DNA of 64,000 nucleotides, taken from contig NZ_JABWGN010000002.1 of NCBI RefSeq assembly GCF_013363975.1, positions 496,001 through 560,000 on the forward strand, written 5' to 3'. Below are positions 15,063-25,433 of the stretch, piece after piece. Numbering within the stretch: position 1 is the first letter of the stretch; each line of letters starts with the position of its first letter. Source of the stretch: Nonomuraea montanisoli (GTDB taxonomy: Bacteria > Actinomycetota > Actinomycetes > Streptosporangiales > Streptosporangiaceae). The notes beneath the pieces are model-generated. The model was not told the DNA's origin. It worked only from the letters and a program-made list of their open reading frames with translations, and made no database searches. A program made the translations under genes and the position numbers.

Positions 15063-16964
15063 ATGGCCACGACATTCGATCACGGAGCATCCGATCAGGG
15101 AGCATCCGATCAGGGAGCATCCGATCAGGGAGCATCCGGCCGCAGAGTCGCGTCCGGGGACAGTGACTCCCGCTACCTGCCGATCGCCGAGCACGGCCTG
15201 ATCGGCGACCTGCGCACCGTGGCCCTGGTCGGCACCGACGGCACCATCGACTGGTACTGCTGCCCGACCTTCGACTCGCCCAGCGTCTTCGCCTCCATCC
15301 TGGACGCCGACCGGGGCGGCGCGTTCGAACTGGCCGCCGCCGTCCCCGCCAAGACCAAGCAGTTCTACTTCCCCGACACCAACGTGCTGATCACCCGCTT
15401 CTTCACCGGCGACGGCGTCGGCGAGATCCAGGACTTCATGCCGGTGACCGTCGACACCGGCGAGGCCGACCGCCACCGGCTGATCCGGCGGGTGCTGTGC
15501 GTGCGCGGGGAGATCCCGTTCCGGGCGCGGGTGGCGCCGCGCTTCGGGTACGGGGCGCAGCGGCACGAGCTGTCCCGGTGCGAAGGCCAGGTCGTCTTCT
15601 CCTCGCCGGACCTGACGCTGGCGCTGACCGCCACGGTGCCCGTCACGTGCGACGACCGCGACGCGCGCGCCGCGTTCACCCTCCAGGAGGGCGAGTCGGC
15701 GGTGTTCGCACTGGACCGGGTGCACGAGGACGTGGAGCCGCGCGGCTGCCCGCACGCGGAGGCGGAGGACGCGTTCGCCGCCACGGTCGGGTTCTGGCGG
15801 CGCTGGCTGTCGGCCTCCCGCTACCGCGGCCGGTGGCGGGAGATGGTGCACCGCTCGGCGCTGACGCTCAAGCTGCTCACGTACGCGCCCACCGGCGCGA
15901 TCGTCGCCGCGCCGACCACGAGCCTGCCCGAGCAGCTCGGCGGCGAGCGCAACTGGGACTACCGCTACCTGTGGGTGCGCGACGCCGCCTTCGCCGTGTA
16001 CGCGCTGCTCCGGCTCGGCTTCACCGGCGAGGCGGAGGCGTTCATGGACTTCCTCACCCGCCGCGTCTGCCGCCGCGAGGACGGCCCGTCCGGGCCGCTG
16101 CAGATCATGTACGGCATCGACGGCCGCACCGAGCTGCCCGAACGCGAGCTGACCCACCTGGAGGGACACCAGGGCTCGGCCCCCGTGCGGGTCGGCAACG
16201 CCGCCGCCGACCAGCTCCAGCTCGACATCTACGGCGCCCTCATCGACTCGGTCTACCTGTACGACAAGTGGGGCCGGCCGATCTCCAGCGAACACTGGGA
16301 CGACGTCTGCGCCCTGGTGGACTGGGTCTGCGCCCACTGGAACCAGCCTGACGAGGGCGTCTGGGAGACCCGCGGCGGCCGCAAGAACTTCCTGTACTCG
16401 CGGCTGATGTGCTGGGTGGCGATCGAGCGGGCCATGCGGACGGCCCGCCGCCGCGGCCTGCCCGCCGACATCCCGCGCTGGCGCGACACCCGCGACACGA
16501 TCTACCGGGAGCTCATGCGGCGCGGCTGGTCACCCAAACGGCAGGCGTTCGTCCAGCACGAGGACGACGACGTCCTGGACGCCGCCGTGCTGATGATGCC
16601 GCTGGTCAAGTTCATCTCGCCCACCGACCCGAAGTGGCTGTCCACCCTCGACGCGCTCACGGCCGACCTGGTGTCGGACTCGCTCGTCTACCGCTATGAC
16701 CCGGAGGCCAGCCCCGACGGCCTGCGCGGCGAGGAGGGCACGTTCTCCATCTGCTCGTTCTGGTACGTGGAGGCGCTCGTGCGGGCGGACCGCGTCGAGG
16801 AGGCGCGCCTGGCCTTCGAGAAGATGCTTACCTACGCCAACCACGTCGGCCTGTACGCCGAGGAGATCGGCCAGAACGGCGAGCAGCAGGGCAACTTCCC
16901 CCAGGCGTTCACCCACCTGGCCCTGATCAGCGCCGCCTTCAACCTCGACCGCGCCCTCGGCTGA
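15063..16964 (+). CDS. Glycoside hydrolase family 15 protein (trehalase/glucoamylase-like)
   Basis: The 633-residue protein has the usual size of actinobacterial GH15 trehalase-like enzymes. After a repetitive leader it starts the conserved region with YLPIAEHGLIGDLRTVALVG and TDGTIDWYCCPTFDSPSVF. The (alpha/alpha)6 barrel follows, with ERNWDYRYLWVRDAAFAVYA around residues 297-316 and the C-terminal LYAEEIG and QGNFPQAFTHLAL segments that hold the catalytic acid/base pair. It has no signal peptide, so it acts in the cytoplasm, probably on trehalose or another alpha-glucoside. The first 25 residues (GASDQ repeats) are from a 15-bp tandem repeat and are not part of the fold. Confidence 0.88.
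   Translation: MATTFDHGASDQGASDQGASDQGASGRRVASGDSDSRYLPIAEHGLIGDLRTVALVGTDGTIDWYCCPTFDSPSVFASILDADRGGAFELAAAVPAKTKQFYFPDTNVLITRFFTGDGVGEIQDFMPVTVDTGEADRHRLIRRVLCVRGEIPFRARVAPRFGYGAQRHELSRCEGQVVFSSPDLTLALTATVPVTCDDRDARAAFTLQEGESAVFALDRVHEDVEPRGCPHAEAEDAFAATVGFWRRWLSASRYRGRWREMVHRSALTLKLLTYAPTGAIVAAPTTSLPEQLGGERNWDYRYLWVRDAAFAVYALLRLGFTGEAEAFMDFLTRRVCRREDGPSGPLQIMYGIDGRTELPERELTHLEGHQGSAPVRVGNAAADQLQLDIYGALIDSVYLYDKWGRPISSEHWDDVCALVDWVCAHWNQPDEGVWETRGGRKNFLYSRLMCWVAIERAMRTARRRGLPADIPRWRDTRDTIYRELMRRGWSPKRQAFVQHEDDDVLDAAVLMMPLVKFISPTDPKWLSTLDALTADLVSDSLVYRYDPEASPDGLRGEEGTFSICSFWYVEALVRADRVEEARLAFEKMLTYANHVGLYAEEIGQNGEQQGNFPQAFTHLALISAAFNLDRALG
15078..15137. repeat. 15-bp tandem repeat, four units, in GH15 N-terminus
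   Basis: Four 15-bp units (15078-15137) of GATCAGGGAGCATCC type, the first with one mismatch, encode DHGAS-DQGAS-DQGAS-DQGAS. They extend a disordered leader before the conserved GH15 start. Confidence 0.9.
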
Positions 16965-16978
16965 CGGGCGCCCGTCAG
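16961..16978. terminator. Palindrome at the GH15 stop
   Basis: CTGACGGGC followed directly by its complement gives an 18-bp perfect palindrome that includes the GH15 stop codon. It lies in the 27-bp gap between convergent genes and may act as a short bidirectional terminator. Confidence 0.45.
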
Positions 16979-16991
16979 CCCCGGGGCGAGC

Positions 16992-17540
16992 TCAGCGGCG
17001 GTGGGACTTGCGGTGGATGAGGCCGACCACCATGCCCACGATCCACAGCACGAACAGCACCTTCAGGATGCCCCACCCGCCGAAGATCGCGCCGAGGACG
17101 AGGAACACGCCCAGGATCGGCACGAACGGCGGCGGGCCGTGGTGGCGGCGGCCACCGCGGCGCATGTCGCGGTAGGCGCGGCGCGCCTGGCGGTGGGCGT
17201 CGTGCACGTGCTCCATCCGCTGATGATGGGCGTGCATCGCCGCCTTCCAGTCGTCCATGCCGGGCATGCCGGTCGTGCCGGGCGCGGGCGGGCCCGGGTG
17301 GACGGCGGGGGCGCCGGGCAGGTCGGCCGTGATCTCCGCGAGGTCGCGGGCGGTCCGGGCGGCCAGGGTGCGGTCCAGGCGCTCGTCGAGCTCCTGGTGG
17401 TCGAGCCGGCCCTGCGCGAAGTGCTCACGCAGGGCCTCCATCGTCTGCTCGCGTTCGGCGTCGCCGATGCGGAGATCCTTGGGGTCCATGGCCGGGGCCT
17501 CCCTCTCTCCGAGCCGGCTGTCCGTTGCGAAGCCGGTCAT
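16992..17540 (-). CDS. DUF1707 membrane protein
   Basis: The 182-residue protein has the DUF1707 domain near its N-terminus: DLRIGDAEREQTMEALREHF, then GRLDHQELDERLDRTLAART. A His/Arg-rich middle (QRMEHVHDAHRQARRAYRDM) and two C-terminal transmembrane helices (VPILGVFLVLGAIFGGWG and LKVLFVLWIVGMVVGLI) follow. The domain is common in actinobacteria and has no proven biochemical role. Start 17540 is seven bases after GAGGAG and four bases after the stop of the PadR gene; ATG 17489 (MDPKDLRIGD) also has a good GGGAGG site and fits the family start better. Co-transcription with PadR suggests it is part of that regulator's response. Confidence 0.8.
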   Translation of the reverse strand: MTGFATDSRLGEREAPAMDPKDLRIGDAEREQTMEALREHFAQGRLDHQELDERLDRTLAARTARDLAEITADLPGAPAVHPGPPAPGTTGMPGMDDWKAAMHAHHQRMEHVHDAHRQARRAYRDMRRGGRRHHGPPPFVPILGVFLVLGAIFGGWGILKVLFVLWIVGMVVGLIHRKSHRR

Positions 17541-17544
17541 GCGG

Positions 17545-18279
17545 TCACTCCTCGCCCGGGTCGCCGTCGGCCAGAATCTGGTAGAGCTTGCGCCGGGTCT
17601 CAACAAGAGTCTTACGCGCTTCGCGGATCTGTGCGTCGGATCCGGTCTGGAGAACCTGAACCATCGCGAACGCGGACTGGCGCGCGATGTCCCACAGGTC
17701 GGCCGCGTTGTCGTCGATGTCGGGCCGCATGTCGTCCCAGGGGGCGCGGACCTCGTCGCTGTGGGACTCGATGTACGTGCGTCCGGCCTCGGTGAGGCGG
17801 AAGGTCTTGCGGCCCTCGTTCTCCTCGGCCACCACCAGGCCCTCGTCGGTGAGCTGCTGGAGCGCCGGGTACACGGCGCCGGGGCTGGGCTTCCAGCCGC
17901 CCTCGCTGCGCTCGGCGATCTCCTGGATGATCTGGTAGCCGTTGCGCGGCTCCTCGGAGAGCAGCGCCAGGATCGCGGCGCGCACGTCGCCGCGCTTGGC
18001 CTTGCGGCCCCGGCCGCCCCAGCCGCGGTGACCGAACGGGCCTCCCGGACCGAACGGCCCGCCCCCTCCCCAGGGGCCGCGGCCGAACTCGGGCGGGAAC
18101 GGCCCGCGTCGCCCGCGGTGCCGCTCCTCGTGCGGGCCGTGGCGGTGGCGGTGGCCCGCCTCCTCCCAGGCGCCTGCCGCGGCCCTCAGGTTGCGGACGG
18201 CCTCGCGGGCGGCCCGCTTGAACTCGCGCGCGTCGGGCCACTGGCCGCCTGCGGACCCTGCTGCGTGTGACATTGCCAT
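17545..18279 (-). CDS. PadR family transcriptional regulator
   Basis: The 244-residue protein has a long flexible Gly/His/Arg/Pro-rich N-terminal part (about residues 45-95) and then a PadR winged helix: RGDVRAAILALLSEEPRNGY, QIIQEIAERSEGGWKPSPGA, VYPALQQLTDEGLVV and TFRLTEAGRTYIESH. The C-terminal coiled helix (VETRRKLYQILADG) would mediate dimerisation. PadR proteins repress their own operon or a transporter in response to small molecules. The start at 18279 is seven bases after AAGGAGG. Palindromes upstream (18303-18336) are likely operators. The poly-glycine stretch GRGPWGGGGPFGPGGPFG is unusual but known in actinobacterial PadR proteins. Confidence 0.88.
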   Translation of the reverse strand: MAMSHAAGSAGGQWPDAREFKRAAREAVRNLRAAAGAWEEAGHRHRHGPHEERHRGRRGPFPPEFGRGPWGGGGPFGPGGPFGHRGWGGRGRKAKRGDVRAAILALLSEEPRNGYQIIQEIAERSEGGWKPSPGAVYPALQQLTDEGLVVAEENEGRKTFRLTEAGRTYIESHSDEVRAPWDDMRPDIDDNAADLWDIARQSAFAMVQVLQTGSDAQIREARKTLVETRRKLYQILADGDPGEE

Positions 18280-18302
18280 GACATTTCCTCCTTGGAGATA
18301 CC

Positions 18303-18336
18303 TCGCGACTGTTCGCGATGCTTCAACGATATATCG
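18303..18336. promoter_or_regulatory. Palindromes upstream of padR, candidate operator
   Basis: Two TCGCGA palindromes (18303-18308 and 18313-18318) are followed by a perfect 10-bp palindrome CGATATATCG (18327-18336), 24-57 bases upstream of the padR start. The AT-rich centre is striking in this DNA. Autoregulation by PadR is inferred. The rest of 18280-18618 shows no gene. Confidence 0.5.
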
Positions 18337-18618
18337 GAAGAATGTCGTTGGCAACGCCAAGGGGAGAGTGAGGCAGATCACGAAAAAGCCGCGGAATTCG
18401 GGAACAGGATCCGGGACGGCGTCGTTGTTCAGTGCGGACGAGGTCGTTCCGCGTCGGCAGGGCTGGGGGGTGCTGTCGCCGTGGAGACGGCCTCGTCTGC
18501 GTTTCCGGACTTTTGGCTCGCCCTTTCCGGACCTTCGAGCGTCAGGCCAAGGCAGGGTCACGGGAACGTTCCCCGGCGGCATGCTCGCCTGTCCCCGCTT
18601 TGCCGTACAGTCCGGATC

Positions 18619-19347
18619 ATGATGGGGCACACGCACGCGATGACCGGGGCCATCGCCTGGCTGGGGCTCGCGCCGACGCTCGCGGCGCTGCCGATGGTGA
18701 CGGAGTCGAGCCGGTTCATCGAGACCGGCATCATGGCCAACGCGCTGAGCCCGGCCGAGTTCATCGCCGGGGCGCTCGTCTGCGCGGGCGCCGCCATGCT
18801 CCCCGACCTCGACCACCCCAGCGCGACGATCGCCCAGACGTTCGGCCCCGTCACCTGGCTGCTCAGCAAGGCGGTCTGCTGGGTGAGCGGCGGCCACCGC
18901 GGCGCCACCCACTCCCTGGTGTTCGCGGTCGCGCTCGGGCTGGGCGCCCACTGGCTGGCCGGCGCCTACCCGATCGGGCGCGACATCCTGGTGGTCCTGC
19001 TCATCGGGCTCGCCTTACGCGCCATCGGCATCGGCATCCCCGGCAACAAGATGGGCTCGGCGCTCGTCAACGTCGGCCTGACCGCCGGCCTGTACGCCGT
19101 CTTCCTCTCCCAGGGGGTGGGGTACGCCTGGCTCGGCATGGCCGTGGCCCTCGGCTGCCTGATCCACGTGCTCGGCGACTGCATGACCGAGCGCGGCTGC
19201 CCGGTGCTCTGGCCGATGTCGGTGAAGTTCGTGCTGCCGTGGAAGATCGGCATCAAGACCGGCAAGAAGTTCGAGCAGAAGATCCTCGCCCCCGTGCTGT
19301 CCGTCGCCATCATCGGCCTGCTCTTCCTACGCCTCGGGCCCGTCTGA
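18619..19347 (+). CDS. Membrane metal-dependent hydrolase (YdjM/DUF457 family)
   Basis: The 242-residue polytopic protein has the signature of the YdjM group: MGHTHAMTGAIAWL at the N-terminus, then AMLPDLDHPSATIAQ, GGHRGATHSLVFAVALGLG and a C-terminal HVLGDCMTERGCPVLWP. The conserved His and Asp residues are thought to bind a metal at the membrane surface. Family members are called inner-membrane metal-dependent hydrolases, and no substrate is established. ATG 18619 and ATG 18622 are adjacent; either may be used. It is transcribed alone. Confidence 0.8.
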   Translation: MMGHTHAMTGAIAWLGLAPTLAALPMVTESSRFIETGIMANALSPAEFIAGALVCAGAAMLPDLDHPSATIAQTFGPVTWLLSKAVCWVSGGHRGATHSLVFAVALGLGAHWLAGAYPIGRDILVVLLIGLALRAIGIGIPGNKMGSALVNVGLTAGLYAVFLSQGVGYAWLGMAVALGCLIHVLGDCMTERGCPVLWPMSVKFVLPWKIGIKTGKKFEQKILAPVLSVAIIGLLFLRLGPV

Positions 19348-19398
19348 CCCTACGGTCGGGGTCCGCGTCAGGCAGCGTGACTCACTGCCCAGCCCGCC

Positions 19399-19685
19399 TC
19401 ACCGCGTGAGGCGATGTTGCGGGCCGAAGGAGATCGGTTTGCTTTCAGCTTTGACTCGCCGCGCCGATCGTGGTTTGCCCAGGTTTCCGGCGGCCAGGTT
19501 GGCGTGCAGAGTGCGGTAGGCGTCGCAGACCTTCTTGATCACGTGCTGGGCGGCCTGCGCGGCCAGCCCGAAGACGGCCTTGACCTGCTCATAGGTGTGC
19601 TTACGCAGGTCGAAGTTACGAAACACCGCTCCGGCGTCGGCAGGAGTTTCACCTGCGCCACCAGTCTCACAACCGAACACAACAT
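19399..19685 (-). pseudogene. Remnant of an IS605-type TnpB gene
   Basis: Two frames together give the start of a TnpB (OrfB) RNA-guided nuclease of IS200/IS605 elements. VRLVAQVKLLPTPE from the GTG at 19670 is the usual N-terminus. After a deletion and frameshift the second frame reads RNFDLRKHTYEQVKAVFGLA, then QHVIKKVCDAYRTLHANLA and KAESKPISFGP, and stops. The RuvC-like catalytic half and zinc finger are missing, so there is no activity. The stop lies in an 8-bp hairpin (19395-19413) that may be an IS end. No TnpA and no clear terminal repeats were found. The rest of 19348-19852 shows no gene. Confidence 0.7.
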
Positions 19686-19852
19686 CGGCTGGCGAGGTCG
19701 CCCCGGTGAGAATCGATCACCGAGGGGACCCAGCTCCGCTGCCTCCCCTCGGACCACCAGTGGCTGTCCGGGCCAGAGATCAAGGCGTTGTGCCATCCAG
19801 CTTGTCCCGTCTCCGCCACTCACTTCGATGATGTGGGGGCGGTGCCGTTTAA

Positions 19853-19895
19853 CTTGATGTCGAGATACTTTTCGGGATATCTTGATGTCGAGACA
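19853..19895. promoter_or_regulatory. Tandem imperfect palindromes upstream of acnA
   Basis: Two near-identical sites, CTTGATGTCGAGATA (19853-19867) and TATCTTGATGTCGAGACA (19878-19895), lie 28 bases apart and 163-205 bases before the aconitase start. Each is a 6-2-6 inverted repeat (TCTTGA/TCGAGA) with one mismatch. Repetition and symmetry fit a dimeric regulator binding twice. Which protein binds is not known from this window. Confidence 0.6.
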
Positions 19896-19910
19896 CCGCT
19901 GCAACCGCCG

Positions 19911-19926
19911 GTTAGGGTCACCTAAC
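19911..19926. promoter_or_regulatory. Inverted repeat resembling an iron-box half, upstream of acnA
   Basis: GTTAGG and CCTAAC flank GTCA in a perfect 6-4-6 inverted repeat. TTAGG/CCTAA are the half-sites of DtxR/IdeR boxes, but spacing here is shorter than in the 19-bp consensus. Iron control of the Fe-S enzyme aconitase would make sense, though this is inference. Confidence 0.4.
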
Positions 19927-20057
19927 GTGCTGATCAGTCCCGGGGTGCGGCAGGATTCAACTGGGAGCGAATCCGGCATAGCGCGCGCAATGCCGCGGGC
20001 AGGCAGCCGCGAGCGTCCCCACGATCACGCAACGGTCTATGGAGGAGGCGAATCACC

Positions 20058-22844
<2,787 letters not shown>

Positions 22845-22851
22845 CACGGGC

Positions 22852-22890
22852 CGAGGACGCCGTCCCCGCGGACCGGGGGCGGCGTCCTCG
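22852..22890. terminator. Strong hairpin between acnA and the ABC permease
   Basis: An 11-bp perfect stem (CGAGGACGCCG at 22852-22862 with its complement at 22880-22890) encloses an inner CCCCG/CGGGG stem. It lies between convergent genes and can terminate both. Confidence 0.8.
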
Positions 22891-22894
22891 CGTG

Positions 22895-23707
22895 TCAGCG
22901 GTCCATGGTGCGGTAGCGGTGCACGGCCAGCGGCAGGAACACCGCGAGGATCCCCAGGCACCAGAGCAGGCTCGCGGTCACCGGGTGCTGGAGCGGCCAG
23001 GCCGGGGAGACCGAGGTGGGGTTGCCGAACAGGCCGCGGGTGGCGGCGACGACGGCGCTCATGGGGTTCCAGTCGGCGACGGGCCTGAGCCAGGCCGGCA
23101 GCCCCTCGGTGGGGACGAACGTGTTGGCCAGGAACGTCATCGGGAACAGCCAGCCGAACGTGGCCGCGTCGGCCTGCGCGCCGCTCCTGACCCACAGGCC
23201 GATGTACGTGCCCACCCAGATCATCGCGAGCCCGAACAGCGCCAGCAGCCCGAAGGCCGCCGCCGTGTCCCCGAGGCTCCCGCGCGCCCGCCACCCGGCG
23301 ATCAGGACCCCGGCCAGCACCATGGCCGCCAGCGACAGCAGGTGCAGCGACAGGTCGGCCACGCTGCGCCCGACGAGCACGGCGCTGCGGGCGACGGGCT
23401 GGGCGCGGAACCTGTCGATGAGCCCGCGCGCCATGTCCTCGCCCACGGCGGTGGCGGCCGAGGTCGCGGTCATGGCCATGACCTGCATGAAGATGCCGGG
23501 CATGAGGTAGCTGCGGTAGTCGCCCCCGTGGGGCAGGACGATCGCGCTGCCGAAGACGTACCCGAACAGCACGGTCATGATCACGGGGAACACCAGGAAC
23601 GCGACGATCTCGCCCGGCTGGGCTCTGAGCCGCGCGTAGGTGCGGCCCGCGATGGTGAGGGAGTCGAGCAGGGTCCAGCGCACGGTCGCGTACACGCTCT
23701 CGTACAT
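22895..23707 (-). CDS. ABC-2 type exporter permease (DrrB-like)
   Basis: The 270-residue protein has six hydrophobic segments, starting after an N-terminal amphipathic stretch, in the ABC-2 membrane domain pattern. EIVAFLVFPVIMTVLFGYVF and the MARGLIDRFRAQPVARSAVL loop are typical of DrrB-type drug exporters. It pairs with the ATPase encoded 14 bases upstream to form an export pump for a hydrophobic compound. The start ATG 23707 follows AAAGGA. Because a TetR gene is divergent from the operon, the transport substrate or a related compound is likely to be the inducer. Confidence 0.85.
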   Translation of the reverse strand: MYESVYATVRWTLLDSLTIAGRTYARLRAQPGEIVAFLVFPVIMTVLFGYVFGSAIVLPHGGDYRSYLMPGIFMQVMAMTATSAATAVGEDMARGLIDRFRAQPVARSAVLVGRSVADLSLHLLSLAAMVLAGVLIAGWRARGSLGDTAAAFGLLALFGLAMIWVGTYIGLWVRSGAQADAATFGWLFPMTFLANTFVPTEGLPAWLRPVADWNPMSAVVAATRGLFGNPTSVSPAWPLQHPVTASLLWCLGILAVFLPLAVHRYRTMDR

Positions 23708-23721
23708 CGCGGTGGGTCCTT

Positions 23722-24639
23722 TCAGGCCGTCAGGCGGAGGAAGACCTCGTCGAGGGTGGGCCGTCGCAGCGCCAGGTCCTCCACGGGGATGCCGGCCGCG
23801 TCCAGCGCGCCGGCGATGCGGATGAGCGACTGCGCGCCGTCGGCGGCGGGGACGGTCACCCGCAGCCCCTCGGTGCTGTCGATCTCCGGCGTCACGATGC
23901 TCCGGAGCAGCCGCAGCCCCGCGTCCACGTCTCCCGGCTCGCGGAAGACGACCTGCACCCGGTCGCCGCCGATCGTCCGCTTCAGCTCCTCGGGCGAGCC
24001 CGCGGCGGCCACGGCGCCCTCCCTGAGCACCACGATCCGGTCGGCCAGATGGTCGGCCTCGTCGAGGTACTGCGTGGTCAGCAGCAGCGTGGTGCCCTCC
24101 TCGACCAGGTCGCGCAGCAGCTCCCAGAGCCGCATCCGGCTGCGCGGGTCGAGCCCGGCGGTCGGCTCGTCCATGAACAGCACCGGCGGTGACACGATCA
24201 GGCTCGCGGCCAGGTCGAGCCGCCGCCGCATGCCCCCGGAGTACTCCCTGACCGGCTGCCGCGCCGCGTCCGTCAGCTCGAACCGTTCCAGCAGCTCGCC
24301 CGCCCGGCGCCGGGCCCGCGCCCGGGACAGGTGGTAGAGCCGGCCGAACATCTCCAGGTTGCGCCGGCCGGTGAGCAGCTCGTCCAGGGCGGCGTGCTGG
24401 CCGGCCAGGCCGATGCGGAAGCGCAGGCGGGCCGCGTCGCGCACCACGTCGAGCCCGTCCACCTCGGCCCGGCCGCCGTCGGGACGCAGCAGCGTGGTGA
24501 GGATGCGCACGGCCGTGGTCTTGCCCGCGCCGTTCGGCCCGAGCAGGCCGCACACCGTCCCCGGCTCGACGCGCAGGTCGATGCCCTTGAGCGCCTCGTG
24601 ATCCCCGTACCGCTTGCGCAAGCCCTCGACCCGGATCAT
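23722..24639 (-). CDS. ABC exporter ATP-binding protein (DrrA-like)
   Basis: The 305-residue ATPase has a Walker A (GLLGPNGAGKTTAVRIL, about residues 31-47), the Q-loop GLAGQHAALDE, the signature YSGGMRRRLDLAASL and Walker B PPVLFMDEPTAGLDPRSR, followed by the H-loop LLLTTQYLDEADHL. The C-terminal 90 residues form the extra domain of DrrA proteins, ending in RRPTLDEVFLRLTA. It energises the adjacent permease. The start ATG 24639 is six bases after AAGGAGG, and the ribosome site itself lies against the operator at 24650, so repressor binding would block expression. Confidence 0.9.
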   Translation of the reverse strand: MIRVEGLRKRYGDHEALKGIDLRVEPGTVCGLLGPNGAGKTTAVRILTTLLRPDGGRAEVDGLDVVRDAARLRFRIGLAGQHAALDELLTGRRNLEMFGRLYHLSRARARRRAGELLERFELTDAARQPVREYSGGMRRRLDLAASLIVSPPVLFMDEPTAGLDPRSRMRLWELLRDLVEEGTTLLLTTQYLDEADHLADRIVVLREGAVAAAGSPEELKRTIGGDRVQVVFREPGDVDAGLRLLRSIVTPEIDSTEGLRVTVPAADGAQSLIRIAGALDAAGIPVEDLALRRPTLDEVFLRLTA

Positions 24640-24649
24640 GCCGATCCTC

Positions 24650-24699
24650 CTTAACGGTGTTAAATCGAACGCTGTTAAGGATGCTTGAACACCGTTAAG
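24650..24699. promoter_or_regulatory. Three TetR-type operators in a divergent promoter
   Basis: CTTAACGGTGTT (24650-24661) is repeated as its exact reverse complement at 24688-24699, and a related AACGCTGTTAAG sits between at 24669-24680. Each holds a TTAAC/GTTAA-type core with a three-base centre. They cover the gap between the exporter operon and the TetR gene, so one repressor can control both. Confidence 0.75.
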
Positions 24700-24708
24700 C
24701 TGTCAACC

Positions 24709-25335
24709 GTGGCACTGGAGAGAGGCACCATCGTGGCGACCGCGCTGCGGCTGCTGGACGAGGGCGGACTTGACAGGCTCACGCTGCGGCGGCTGGCCGG
24801 CGAGCTGGGCGTGCAGGCCCCCGCCCTGTACTGGCACTTCCGCGGCAAGCAGGAGCTGCTGGACGCCATGGCGGCGCAGATGGTGCGGGAGCAGCCCGAG
24901 CGGCCGGTGTTCACCGACCCGGCGCGGTGGCGGGTCTGGCTGGCCGACCGTGCCCGCGGCGACCGCGCGATGCTCAACTCCCGCCGCGACGGCGCCCGGC
25001 TGGTCGCCGGGACCCGGCCGTCGCCCGAGCTGTTCGCGCAGGTCGAGCGGGCCGTGGCGGCGCTGGAGTCGGCCGGGTTCACGGCGGAGGACGCGATGCT
25101 GGGGCTGTCGGCGGTCAGCGGGTACGTCGGCGGCTTCGTGCTGGAGGAGCAGGCCGACCGGGCCCGGGACGACGAGCAGGAGCCGCCCGACCGGGAGGCG
25201 GTCGCGCGGGCCTACCCGCGGCTGATGGCGGCCCTGGAGCGGATCGGTGACCCCCAGGGCGACCGGGCCTTCGAGGGCGGGCTGGCCCTCATCCTCGACG
25301 GGCTGGAACGGCGGCTCGCGGGTGGCGGGGGCTGA
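24709..25335 (+). CDS. TetR family repressor of the DrrAB-like exporter
   Basis: The 208-residue protein opens with a TetR helix-turn-helix: IVATALRLLDEGGLDRLTLR, RLAGELGVQAPALYWHFRGK, QELLDAMAAQM. The remaining region matches the TetR_C class known from tetracycline-type repressors (FTAEDAMLGLSAVSGYVGGF). Start GTG 24709 (MALERGT) is chosen because it fits the family; a TTG at 24685 would extend the protein into the operator. It is divergent from the exporter genes across three matching operators, so it almost certainly represses them and itself until a drug-like ligand binds. Confidence 0.88.
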   Translation: MALERGTIVATALRLLDEGGLDRLTLRRLAGELGVQAPALYWHFRGKQELLDAMAAQMVREQPERPVFTDPARWRVWLADRARGDRAMLNSRRDGARLVAGTRPSPELFAQVERAVAALESAGFTAEDAMLGLSAVSGYVGGFVLEEQADRARDDEQEPPDREAVARAYPRLMAALERIGDPQGDRAFEGGLALILDGLERRLAGGGG

Positions 25336-25341
25336 CCGCGC

Positions 25342-25393
25342 GCACGGACTCCCCGCACGGACTCCCCGCACGGACTCCCCGCACGGACTCCCC
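25342..25393. repeat. 13-bp tandem repeat, four units, after the TetR stop
   Basis: Four identical GCACGGACTCCCC units run from 25342 to 25393, six bases after the TetR stop codon. The unit length is not a multiple of three and the array is outside coding sequence. It does not form a hairpin. Confidence 0.9.
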
Positions 25394-25433
25394 GCACTGG
25401 GTCACCGGAGGGGACGGTGATTGACTCGTCCGC

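Noticed and set aside
19911..19926. A full DtxR/IdeR iron box before acnA
   Set aside because: Half-sites match but the spacing is too short for the 19-bp consensus, so it is listed only as a low-confidence site.
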